DNA from: Bacilli bacterium
GTDB taxonomy: Bacteria > Bacillota_I > Bacilli_A > RFN20 > CAG-826
Direction: 5' to 3'
DNA length: 7,649 bases
Assembly (NCBI GenBank): GCA_016296285.1
Contig: JAEDJP010000061.1
Coordinates: 1-7,649 of the forward strand
Position 1 is the first letter of the stretch; each line of letters begins with the position of its first letter. The notes below the pieces were generated by a model, which ran no database searches, had not been told where the DNA came from, and saw nothing but the letters and a program-made list of their open reading frames with translations. The translations under genes were made by a program, and so were the position numbers. Positions 1 through 6,703 of this stretch are shown piece by piece.

Positions 1-332
1 TTGAGCAACCCGAAAGGCTTCTCCATCGGGTGGGCATACATCGAGGCTTCTAAAGAGGCGAGCCGCAGATTGGCGGGGATGACGTCCAGGCCGTCGAAGG
101 CGGTATGAACGATCGTTTTCTCGATCCCGACTTGCCCGAGAAGCGCATCGTAAATCGAAAAGGGGACCGCGGTGATATCGATCCCAAGACCCCGCCCGGC
201 ATTGCCTTGGGGGTCCATGTCGACAAGCAGGACCTTACGCGAAAAATGAGCGAGGGCGCTCGAGAGATTGATGGCGGTCGTCGTTTTGCCGACTCCGCCT
301 TTTTGATTCGCGATCGAAATGGTCTTGGCCAT
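1..332 (-). CDS. parA: ParA/Soj-family partitioning ATPase (partial, N-terminal 110 residues)
   Basis: This is the start of a ParA/Soj/MinD-type P-loop ATPase that runs off the left edge of the window. Reading from the ATG at 332 gives MAKTISIANQKGGVGKTT, with the deviant Walker A motif KGGVGKTT at residues 11-18 and its signature lysine. The Walker A' stretch VLLVDMDPQGNA follows at 34-45, and the family's VIPANLRLASLEA region at 84-96. Members bind ATP, dimerise, coat the nucleoid and move ParB-parS complexes during chromosome segregation. The position just after rsmG matches the rsmG-(noc)-parA-parB order near the origin in many Bacillota and argues for the chromosomal rather than a plasmid protein. 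No Shine-Dalgarno lies at normal distance: the only GGAGG ends 18 bases before the ATG. No in-frame alternative start exists between them. ParB would be expected downstream, outside the window. Confidence 0.93.
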   Translation of the reverse strand, partial: MAKTISIANQKGGVGKTTTAINLSSALAHFSRKVLLVDMDPQGNAGRGLGIDITAVPFSIYDALLGQVGIEKTIVHTAFDGLDVIPANLRLASLEASMYAHPMEKPFGLL

Positions 333-338
333 AAGAAA

Positions 339-344
339 ATTGTA
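339..344 (-). promoter_or_regulatory. possible -10 box (TACAAT) before parA
   Basis: TACAAT matches the sigma-A -10 consensus at five of six positions and recurs as GTACAAT in the sufC promoter. The region 16-17 bases upstream offers only TTGCGG, a poor -35, and there is no TG extension. If the box is used, transcription would start at about base 332, the A of the parA ATG. This is a weak call resting on one hexamer and its position. Confidence 0.3.
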
Positions 345-347
345 CCG

Positions 348-383
348 AAGCCTCCAGATTCCGCAAGTTGCCTAGAGGGGCTT
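348..383 (-). other. predicted RNA hairpin across the rsmG stop / parA leader
   Basis: Read on the minus strand, CCTCTAG (378-372) can pair with CTGGAGG (357-351) through seven base pairs including one G-U, with a 14-base loop. AAG (383-381) and CTT (350-348) can extend it past a two-base bulge. The 5' arm contains the rsmG TAG stop and the 3' arm contains the only GGAGG in the gap. No T-run follows directly, so it is a poor intrinsic terminator. It could mask the GGAGG or be an RNA-processing site. I paired it by eye without an energy calculation. Confidence 0.35.
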
Positions 384-1070
384 TTTTACGATTTCCGCCC
401 AAGGACGAGGGAAGCGAGGAGGGGTCCTTCCCGTTTTCTCGAAGGTGAAATTCATTCTCGTCTCGCCCCCGGGCAAGACGATTGTCTTTTTCTTGCGCAA
501 GTGAAGGCTCAGTTTCTTCTCGGCGTTTAAGGAAGCGAAAAGCTCTTCTTCCCCGCGAGGCCCTTTCATCGCGAGGACGGTACCGTTCATCTTGACAAGG
601 GGCGTCGCGACCTCGAGGAAAATATTCATCTGGGCAAAGCCTCTCGAGGTGACGCAATCAAAGGATTCGCGTTCGTTTTTCATGTCTTCGACGCGGCCGA
701 TATGGAAGTTTAGGTTCTCGATTTGCAGGGTTTTCTTCACTTCTTCCAGAAAAAGGAACTTCTTCTTTGTGGCGTCGATCAAGGTGACGTTCGCGGAGGG
801 GAACGCCAAGGCGATGATGATGCCCGGGAACCCGGCGCCCGAACCGATGTCCGCGACGCTCTTTCCGGAAAAATCGAAAACCGCGGCGCAGGTCAAGGAA
901 TCAAGGAAATGCTTCTCGATCACGTCCGGCTCCTCGACGATGGCAGTGAGATTCATCTTCTCGTTCCATTCCTTGAGGAGTTTCGCATAGGTCGCGAGCT
1001 TGGCTTGCAATTCGGGGGTGATTGAAACGCCATACTCTTGGGCGGCGGTGGTGAGTTCTTCGTAAGTCAT
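372..1070 (-). CDS. rsmG: 16S rRNA (guanine-527-N7) methyltransferase RsmG
   Basis: RsmG (GidB) uses S-adenosylmethionine to make m7G527 in the 530 loop of 16S rRNA; loss of the enzyme gives low-level streptomycin resistance in several bacteria. The 232-residue product has the family length and motifs: WNEKMNLT at 35-42, HFLDSL at 54-59, the SAM-binding VADIGSGAGFPG at 72-83, the acidic ribose-binding residue in TLIDA (D99), GRVED at 125-129, TSRGFA at 141-146 and MKG at 168-170. The C-terminus reads PRPWAEIVKKPL, whereas many Gram-positive members end close to PRKAGIPKKKPL, so that tail has diverged. The ATG overlaps the mnmG stop as ATGA, and AAGGAG lies eight bases upstream, which fixes the start and implies translational coupling. 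The mnmG-rsmG pair is a classic conserved neighbourhood. Confidence 0.96.
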   Translation of the reverse strand: MTYEELTTAAQEYGVSITPELQAKLATYAKLLKEWNEKMNLTAIVEEPDVIEKHFLDSLTCAAVFDFSGKSVADIGSGAGFPGIIIALAFPSANVTLIDATKKKFLFLEEVKKTLQIENLNFHIGRVEDMKNERESFDCVTSRGFAQMNIFLEVATPLVKMNGTVLAMKGPRGEEELFASLNAEKKLSLHLRKKKTIVLPGGETRMNFTFEKTGRTPPRFPRPWAEIVKKPL

Positions 1071-2944
1071 AGGCGTTTCTCCTTTTTCATGTTGAGAAGC
1101 AAGATGGCGATGTCCGCGGGGTTGACCCCGGCGATGCGGCTCGCCTGGCCGATCGAGGAAGGACGAATCTCGTCGAGCTTCTGCCTAGCTTCCAAGCGCA
1201 ATCCATCCATGTGCAGGTAATCGAGATCAAGGGGAAGCCTCATGGCCTCGGCTTCCGCGAATTTCTTGGCGGCTTTCTCTTCCTTGATGAGATAGCCTTC
1301 GTATTTTACTTTCGTTTCAAGGGCAAGGATATCCTCGTGGGACAAGGAAATATCCCCCAAGACATCTTGCATGAGAGACGCGATGCGCGGATAAGTGAAG
1401 CGTGGGCGGCGGAGGAGGTCGATCCCTTTCTTGCCATCGCTCGTCGGGGGGAAGCCCATTTCGGATAGATAGGCGTTGAGCCCATCGCGATCGGAGACGT
1501 TGTTCGTCGACAAGATCTCGATCGCCTTCTCAATCCGTTCGTACTTCTCCTTGAATTCTTGGTAACGCCACTCGGGCAGCAGGCCGAGTTCATGACCATA
1601 CCCCGAAAGGCGAAGGTCCGCGTTATCGTGGCGGAGGAGCAGGCGATATTCCGCGCGAGAGGAAAGCAAACGATAAGGCTCATCCGTCCCTTTCGTCACG
1701 AGATCGTCAATCATGACCCCGATATATGCTTCGTTCCGTTTCAAGACGAATGGGGACAAGCCCATGATCTTGCGGGAGGCGTTGATGCCGGCCATAAGGC
1801 CAAGGCCGGCGGCTTCTTCATATCCGGAGGTGCCGCAAATCTGGCCGGCGATGTAAAGGCCCGGCCATTTCTTGATTTGCAACGTCTCGTCGAATTCTTG
1901 GCTGCGAATCGCGTCGTATTCGATCTGGTATGCCCATTTGAGGATCTCGGCATGCTCCAGCCCCGGCAAGGAATGGACCATCGCCTCTTGGACTTCATGA
2001 GGCATGCCCGTGGAGAAGCCTTGCAGATAGATGGATTCTCCATCTTCGTATTCCGGCTCGAGGAAAAGCTGGTGGCGTGGCTTATCCGAGAAACGAACGA
2101 CCTTGGATTCGAACGAGGGGCAATAACGCGGCCCCGTTCCTTGAATGGTGCCATCCATGACGGCGGATTCCCCAAGGTGTTCCTTCACGATATCGATGGT
2201 CTTTTCCCCGGCGTAAATGAGATAGCAAGGCAGCTGTTGCGCCTTCGGCATGAACGTTTTCGTCCCATAGGAAAAGGCCAAAGGCTCATCGGAACCTTCT
2301 TGGATCTCGCCTTGGGAAAAGTCGATCGACGATTTCTTGAGGCGAGGAGGCGTGCCCGTCTTGAGGCGGATCAAGGAGATCCCCATCTCCCTTAGATTCT
2401 CGGAGAGCCCAAGGGAAGCAGGTTCCTCATCCGGTCCCCCGGGATGGATATCACGCCCGGAGATGATGCGGCTATCCATGTAGGTGCCCGTGGTGAGAAT
2501 CACCGCTTTCGCATGGTAATCCGTTCCAAAAAGAGAGACCCCATAGACGCGATTTTCATCATGAAGAAGGCTTTTCACCTCCCCTTCGATGATCGTGAGG
2601 TTCTCGGTTTCATCGAGAAGGCTTTGGACAAAGCGAGGGTAACCTAGTTTATCTTGCTGGGTACGCAGGCACTGAACGCCGGGCCCTTTGCCGGTGTTAA
2701 GCATTTTCACTTGCAAGGGGCGATGGTCTGCGGCGATGCCCATCAAGCCGCCGAGGGCGTCGATTTCCCGCACGACGATGCCTTTCGCGCTGCCACCGAT
2801 ATGGGGATTGCAAGGCATGTTGCCAATCATGTTCTTGTGAAGCGTGATCAAAAGAGTGCGCATGCCAAGGCGCGCGCAAGCATGGCTGGCCTCGACTCCC
2901 GCGTGACCGCCTCCGACGACAATGACGTCAAAATTCGTATCCAT
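1067..2944 (-). CDS. mnmG: tRNA uridine-5-carboxymethylaminomethyl synthesis FAD enzyme MnmG (GidA)
   Basis: MnmG works with the GTPase MnmE to add a (carboxymethyl)aminomethyl group to C5 of wobble uridine (U34) in tRNAs reading split codon boxes, using FAD, NADH and a methylene-tetrahydrofolate carbon. The 625-residue protein is full length. It has the dinucleotide-binding GGGHAG at 11-16, CNPHIGGSAKG at 45-55 with the conserved cysteine C45, LKTGTPPR at 194-201, GPRYCPS at 271-277 with the second conserved cysteine C275, and the family signature GTSGYEEAAGLGLMAGINA at 371-389. The C-terminal MnmE-interacting region is intact, with KYEGY at 547-551 and SIGQASRIAGV at 597-607. The normally very conserved KGPAVRALRAQADK segment reads KGPGVQCLRTQQDK (86-99), adding a cysteine at 92. 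The start is 13 bases after the sufB stop, with AAGGG four bases before the ATG. No mnmE is present in the window. Confidence 0.97.
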   Translation of the reverse strand: MDTNFDVIVVGGGHAGVEASHACARLGMRTLLITLHKNMIGNMPCNPHIGGSAKGIVVREIDALGGLMGIAADHRPLQVKMLNTGKGPGVQCLRTQQDKLGYPRFVQSLLDETENLTIIEGEVKSLLHDENRVYGVSLFGTDYHAKAVILTTGTYMDSRIISGRDIHPGGPDEEPASLGLSENLREMGISLIRLKTGTPPRLKKSSIDFSQGEIQEGSDEPLAFSYGTKTFMPKAQQLPCYLIYAGEKTIDIVKEHLGESAVMDGTIQGTGPRYCPSFESKVVRFSDKPRHQLFLEPEYEDGESIYLQGFSTGMPHEVQEAMVHSLPGLEHAEILKWAYQIEYDAIRSQEFDETLQIKKWPGLYIAGQICGTSGYEEAAGLGLMAGINASRKIMGLSPFVLKRNEAYIGVMIDDLVTKGTDEPYRLLSSRAEYRLLLRHDNADLRLSGYGHELGLLPEWRYQEFKEKYERIEKAIEILSTNNVSDRDGLNAYLSEMGFPPTSDGKKGIDLLRRPRFTYPRIASLMQDVLGDISLSHEDILALETKVKYEGYLIKEEKAAKKFAEAEAMRLPLDLDYLHMDGLRLEARQKLDEIRPSSIGQASRIAGVNPADIAILLLNMKKEKRL

Positions 2945-2973
2945 GGGTCCCTTCTTTTTACCCGATGGACCCA
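2944..2973 (-). other. inverted repeat / predicted hairpin masking the mnmG ribosome-binding site
   Basis: In the mRNA, TGGGTCC (2973-2967, inside the last sufB codons) is a perfect seven-base complement of GGACCCA (2950-2944, directly before the mnmG start and including its A). The loop is 16 bases and contains the sufB TAA. The 3' arm covers part of the AAGGGA Shine-Dalgarno. A ribosome ending sufB translation would cover and melt the 5' arm, so the layout suits translational coupling of mnmG to sufB. There is no T-run, so it is not a terminator. The function is inferred; the repeat itself is exact. Confidence 0.45.
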
Positions 2974-4361
2974 GACATATCCATTTTGATGAGTTGGTTG
3001 AGCTCGACTGCGTATTCCATCGGGAGCTCTTTGGCGAACGGCTCGATGAAGCCCATAACGATCATCTGGGTGGCTTCTTGCTCGGTCAAACCGCGGCTCA
3101 TGAGATAGAACAATTGTTCTTGGTCGATCTTGGAAACCGTCGCCTCGTGCTCGATGTAGGCGTCGTTGTTCTGAATCTCGTTCTTCGGGATCGTGTCGGA
3201 TTTCGAATCGGAATCCAAAATCAACGTGTCGCATTCGACATGGCTCTTCGCTCCAGTGGCCCCAGGCATCATGCGCACGGTCCCGCGGAAGTTGGCGACG
3301 CCGCCATGATGGACGACGGATTTGGAAACGATGGAACTCGAGGTATCCTTGCCGATGTGGATCATGCGGGCCCCGCTATCCTGGTATTGGCCATGGTTCC
3401 CGACGGCGATCGTGATGGTCGAGCCGCGGCTATGGTCACCCTTCAACAGGCAAGCCGGGTACTTCATCGTGGTCATCGACCCGATGTTGCCATCCACCCA
3501 TTCCATGAAGCCATTCTCCTCGACTCTCGCCCTTTGGGTGACGAGGTTCAGGATGTTCGTGGACCAATTCTGGATCGTGGTGTAACGGACGTGGGCTCCT
3601 TTGTTCACGACGATCTCAACGACGCCGACGTGCAAGGATTCCTTGTTGTAGACCGGGGCGGTGCATCCCTCGATGTAATGGATGTCCGCGCCTTCATCCG
3701 CGATGATGAGGGTGCGTTCGAACTGACCGGTCTTTTGGTTGTTGATGCGGAAATAGGATTGGAGGGGCTTGTCCAATTTGACGCCTTTGGGGACGTAGAT
3801 GAACGACCCCCCGCTCCAGCAGGCGCCGTTGAGGGCGCTGAATTTGCTATCGGCAATCGGGATGACCGTCCCGAAGTATTGCCGGAAAATATCGGGGAAA
3901 AGCTTGAGGCCCATGTCGCTGGAAAGGAAGATGACGCCCTTCTCCTTGAGCTCTTCCAGCATGTTGTGATAAACGACCTCGGATTCGTATTGGGTGGAGA
4001 CGCCCGAAAGGTATTTCTGCTCCGCCTCGGGAATCCCGAGCTTCTGGAACGTCTCTTTCACCGTGTCGGGAATCTCATCCCAAGAGGAATGCTCGCCTTC
4101 CGCGACGCGCGTGAAATAGGTAAAGGAATCGAAGTCGACATCCTCAAGAGATGGCCCGAAATCGGGGAGGGGCATCTTGAGGAACTGGCGGTAGGCCTTG
4201 AGGCGGAACTCGAGCATCCATTCCGGCTCGTCTTTGGCTTTCGAGATTTCCCGGACGACTTCCTCGCTTAGGCCTTTGCCCGTGGAGAAAATGGAGACGT
4301 CCTTGTCGCGGAAACCGTATTTGTACTCTTCGTTCAGGACATCCGGTTTGTTTTGGCTCAT
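2958..4361 (-). CDS. sufB: Fe-S cluster assembly scaffold protein SufB
   Basis: SufB is the scaffold subunit of the cytosolic SufB-SufC-SufD complex on which the nascent Fe-S cluster is built. The 467-residue protein has the usual Gram-positive SufB length. An N-terminal helical part is followed by the beta-helix core and a C-terminal helical domain ending in YLMSRGLTEQEA and GFIEPF (419-442). C233 in EGCTAP aligns with E. coli C254, a sulfur-accepting residue, and C377 in HVECDTL with E. coli C405, a cluster-assembly residue. IEHEATVSKI (403-412) is the conserved SufC-contact and cluster region. These alignments are from memory of the family. The reading frame stays open upstream to 4574, but the ATG at 4361 is chosen because it forms an ATGA overlap with the sufU stop and has GGAGG ten bases before it. 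The next gene, mnmG, begins after 13 bases. Confidence 0.97.
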   Translation of the reverse strand: MSQNKPDVLNEEYKYGFRDKDVSIFSTGKGLSEEVVREISKAKDEPEWMLEFRLKAYRQFLKMPLPDFGPSLEDVDFDSFTYFTRVAEGEHSSWDEIPDTVKETFQKLGIPEAEQKYLSGVSTQYESEVVYHNMLEELKEKGVIFLSSDMGLKLFPDIFRQYFGTVIPIADSKFSALNGACWSGGSFIYVPKGVKLDKPLQSYFRINNQKTGQFERTLIIADEGADIHYIEGCTAPVYNKESLHVGVVEIVVNKGAHVRYTTIQNWSTNILNLVTQRARVEENGFMEWVDGNIGSMTTMKYPACLLKGDHSRGSTITIAVGNHGQYQDSGARMIHIGKDTSSSIVSKSVVHHGGVANFRGTVRMMPGATGAKSHVECDTLILDSDSKSDTIPKNEIQNNDAYIEHEATVSKIDQEQLFYLMSRGLTEQEATQMIVMGFIEPFAKELPMEYAVELNQLIKMDMSGSIG

Positions 4362-4813
4362 GAATGGACGTCCTCCTTTTCGAGGAGTTCGCGGAAAGCG
4401 TCCCAGCCGATGGTGGCGCAGTGGATGCGAGAAGGCTGGCGATAGGTGTTGGCGAACGCGATGGCCTCGTCGAGAATCGATGCGTCGTAATCCTCTTTGC
4501 CCGTGATCATCTTGGTGTATTCCGCGATGATGCTCTCCGCTTCTTCTTTCGTGTGGCCGATCAAAAGATCGCAAAGGATGTCAGTCGAGGCCGTCGAGAT
4601 GGCGCAGGCGGTCCCTTGCCAAAGGGCATCGACGATCTTGCCGTTTTCCTGCTTCAAATAGACATCGATGTCGTCGATGCAATTCACGGAAGAGGAATGG
4701 GTGGTCTCATATTCCGCGGGGGAAGGGCAGGCGCTTTTGTGGCGCGGGGCGTTATAGTGATCGATGATGATTTCTCGCATCATCATGGGGTTCAGTTCAA
4801 CAGAAGTAGGCAT
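4358..4813 (-). CDS. sufU: SufU-type zinc-dependent sulfurtransferase of the SUF pathway
   Basis: SufU accepts persulfide sulfur from SufS through a zinc site and passes it towards the SufBCD complex. It replaces the SufE/IscU partner in most Gram-positive bacteria. The 151-residue protein opens with the family's REIIIDHY and PRHK. The zinc ligands known from B. subtilis SufU (C41, D43, C66, C128) correspond here to C45 and D47 in VNCIDDI, C70 in GTACAISTAS, and C132 in IHCATIGW. The usual NPxCGD motif is altered to SVNCID, so the glycine beside the first cysteine is replaced by isoleucine. The 18-21 residue insert that separates SufU from IscU appears present between C70 and C132. The ATG at 4813 is preferred over the Met cluster at 4786 because a strong GGAGGAG lies 9-11 bases upstream. 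The gene overlaps the end of sufS by 17 bases and ends in an ATGA overlap with sufB. Confidence 0.93.
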   Translation of the reverse strand: MPTSVELNPMMMREIIIDHYNAPRHKSACPSPAEYETTHSSSVNCIDDIDVYLKQENGKIVDALWQGTACAISTASTDILCDLLIGHTKEEAESIIAEYTKMITGKEDYDASILDEAIAFANTYRQPSRIHCATIGWDAFRELLEKEDVHS

Positions 4814-6026
4814 CGAGATAATCTCCTCCGGACGCGACCGCCTCGGCCAAGGCGTCGATATCCTTTTTCGTCGTGTAGAGATAGAACGAGGCGCGAACGG
4901 TCGCGATCGTTCCCAAGAAATCGTTGAGGATCTTTGCGCAATGTTGGCCCGAGCGGCAAGCGATCCCGCGACTGTTGAGGAAGGTCGCCGCATCTTGGGC
5001 GAAAACGCCATCGATGTTGAAGGTGAGAATCCCCGACTCGCTTTCGGCATTGTAGAGTTTGACCTTGCCGGTTTTCGTCAAGGCCTCGACGGCATAGCGT
5101 TTGAGTTCCCTTTCGTGGGCGTGGATGTTGTCCATGCCGATTCCTTGGAGGTAACGGATTGCGGCTTGCAAGCCTTGGATTTCCGCCAAGGGCTGAGTCC
5201 CCGCTTCAAAGCGGAGAGGCGGCTCGAGGAAACCGACCTCGCCGCACATGTCGAATTTGGCGTTCATTCCTCCTCCGGTCATGAAGGGATCCATTTTGCA
5301 AAGAAGGTCGTATTTGCCATAGAGGACGCCAACCCCGGTCGGACCGCACATCTTGTGGCCGCTGAAGGCGAGGAAATCGCAATCGATATCCTGGACATCG
5401 GTCTTCATGTGGGGGACGGATTGGGCGCCATCAAGAACGAACAAGGCGCCGAATTCATGGGCAATCTTCGCGAGTTCCTTGGCGGGAACGACGAATCCCA
5501 AGACGTTGGTAACATGCGCAACAGACACGATTTTCGTGTTCTTTGTGATGGTTTTGCGTAGATTTTCCGGCAACAAACGCCCTTTCTCATCAAGGGGGAT
5601 ATAGCGAATCTTACATCCGGTCATCTCGGCCACGCGGAACCAAGGAAGGACGTTCGAAGCATGCTCCGCCTCGGTCAAGAGAATCTCGTCTTCCGGTTTG
5701 AGGTACTTGGCACCATACCCGTAAGCAACGAGGTTCAAGCTCCCCGTCGTCCCGCTTGTGAACACCACTTCCGTATCGTCGCAATGAATGAAATCAGCAA
5801 CGGTTTTCCGAGCGTTCAGGACCATCTGGTCCATGGCATAGCAAAGGTCATAATCCCCGCGATGGGAATTGGCGGTCTCCCTGGTGTAATAGTCCGTGAC
5901 GGCGTCGATCACCGCATCCGGCTTGAAGGTCGTGGAGGCGTTATCCAAATAAACAAGGGGCTTCCCTTGCATCGTGGTCCCGTTGCGGATCATGGGGAAG
6001 TCCTGGCGTATCTTTTCGACGTCCAT
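4797..6026 (-). CDS. sufS: cysteine desulfurase SufS (group II, PLP-dependent)
   Basis: SufS converts L-cysteine to L-alanine and leaves a persulfide on its active-site cysteine, supplying sulfur for Fe-S clusters. With the chosen start it has 409 residues. Visible motifs are YLDNASTT near 26-33, HRGDYD at 55-60, TSGTT at 90-94, the PLP-stacking histidine H122 in EAEHASN, DGAQ at 199-202, the PLP lysine K225 in SGHK, FEAGTQPLAE from 273, and RSGQHCA at 358-364 with catalytic C363. The short group II spacing before RxGxHCA separates it from IscS. RASFYLYTTKKDID near the end is the usual family tail. A TTG at 6032 would overlap the sufD stop, but the ATG at 6026 has AAGGGGG eight bases upstream, whereas the TTG is only two bases from it. 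The gene starts two bases after sufD and overlaps sufU by 17 bases. Confidence 0.96.
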   Translation of the reverse strand: MDVEKIRQDFPMIRNGTTMQGKPLVYLDNASTTFKPDAVIDAVTDYYTRETANSHRGDYDLCYAMDQMVLNARKTVADFIHCDDTEVVFTSGTTGSLNLVAYGYGAKYLKPEDEILLTEAEHASNVLPWFRVAEMTGCKIRYIPLDEKGRLLPENLRKTITKNTKIVSVAHVTNVLGFVVPAKELAKIAHEFGALFVLDGAQSVPHMKTDVQDIDCDFLAFSGHKMCGPTGVGVLYGKYDLLCKMDPFMTGGGMNAKFDMCGEVGFLEPPLRFEAGTQPLAEIQGLQAAIRYLQGIGMDNIHAHERELKRYAVEALTKTGKVKLYNAESESGILTFNIDGVFAQDAATFLNSRGIACRSGQHCAKILNDFLGTIATVRASFYLYTTKKDIDALAEAVASGGDYLDAYFC

Positions 6027-6028
6027 TC

Positions 6029-6703
6029 TCAAATCCCCCTTTCAATCGCTTCTTCGATTCGGGTTTTGGTCTCACCTTCGAAAAAAGCCTCGATGGGTTT
6101 CAGGTACCCAAGGGAAATCAGGCGCCTTGCATCCGTAAGAGAGAGCCCGCGCGACAAGAGGTAATAGATGTGTTCTTCGTTGAGCTTCCCGACGACCGCG
6201 GCATGGCTTGCCTGCACGTCGTTCTCATCGATGCAAAGGACGGGGGAGGCTTGGGCGACGCAATGCTCATCGAAGACGATGATTTTCGCGCTTTGCCTCG
6301 TTTTAGAACCATACGCCCCCCTCGAAATGTCGCTTTTGCCAAGAAAGGAAAGGTGGCTGTTCCCCTCGGCGATGCCATAGCTTTCGATCAAGCCTTCCGT
6401 GTGGTGGGCATGATGGAAGCAGTTCGCAACTAGGGTCTTCCGGTCATCCCCCGCGGACAAAACTGCCGCATGGAATTCCGCGGACGCGCCCGGCTCGTCA
6501 AGATCGATGACGACGCGGGTTTCCGCCTTGCCTTGCGAAAAGTCCGCCAAGGCGATTTTGACAGAGGCGTTCCCCTTGACGCGAATCCGGATTTCCCGGT
6601 TGCTCGCTTCCTTGAAAAATGCGAAAAGCAAGGGGGACATACCCTCGTTTTCGACGATGATCTCATCGAGTTGTCCTTTGGGGTCGACGAAAAGATGATT
6701 CAT
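6029..6703 (-). CDS. sufD: short SufD-type Fe-S cluster assembly protein (beta-helix core and C-terminal domain only)
   Basis: SufD pairs with SufB and SufC in the cluster-building complex. This protein has only 224 residues, against roughly 400-440 in familiar SufD proteins. Residues 35-160 read as the beta-helix repeat region, including KTRQSAKIIVFDEHCVAQASP at 134-154. After it come NDVQASHAAVVGKLNEE (161-177), the HIYYLLSRGLS helix and LISLGYLKP, all standard for the SufB/SufD C-terminal domain. H167 lines up with E. coli SufD H360, while the neighbouring C358 is replaced by A165. The N-terminal helical domain is absent. It cannot lie upstream in the same frame, because sufC abuts directly: TAATG shares one base between the sufC stop and the sufD start. 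No frameshift or internal stop is seen, so this looks like a natural compact form. GGGAGG lies about 13 bases upstream. The TGA stop is two bases before sufS. Confidence 0.88.
   Translation of the reverse strand: MNHLFVDPKGQLDEIIVENEGMSPLLFAFFKEASNREIRIRVKGNASVKIALADFSQGKAETRVVIDLDEPGASAEFHAAVLSAGDDRKTLVANCFHHAHHTEGLIESYGIAEGNSHLSFLGKSDISRGAYGSKTRQSAKIIVFDEHCVAQASPVLCIDENDVQASHAAVVGKLNEEHIYYLLSRGLSLTDARRLISLGYLKPIEAFFEGETKTRIEEAIERGI

Noticed and set aside
1559..2395. 278-codon open frame on the plus strand opposite mnmG
   Set aside because: It mirrors full-length conserved MnmG, and the composition (rich in Arg, Gly, Asp, Phe) is typical of an antisense shadow.
2922..4271. 449-codon open frame on the plus strand opposite sufB
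   Set aside because: It is antisense to an unmistakable SufB, has no recognisable domain, and is explained by the codon bias of the true gene keeping the opposite strand free of stops.
4362..4574. N-terminal extension of SufB to an upstream start
   Set aside because: The extra 71 residues lie inside sufU in another frame and do not resemble SufB. The ATGA overlap with GGAGG at 4372-4376 sets the real start at 4361.
6029..6703. sufD as a decayed pseudogene
   Set aside because: It has an uninterrupted frame, coupled start and stop, and preserved C-terminal core motifs, so a compact functional form is likelier.
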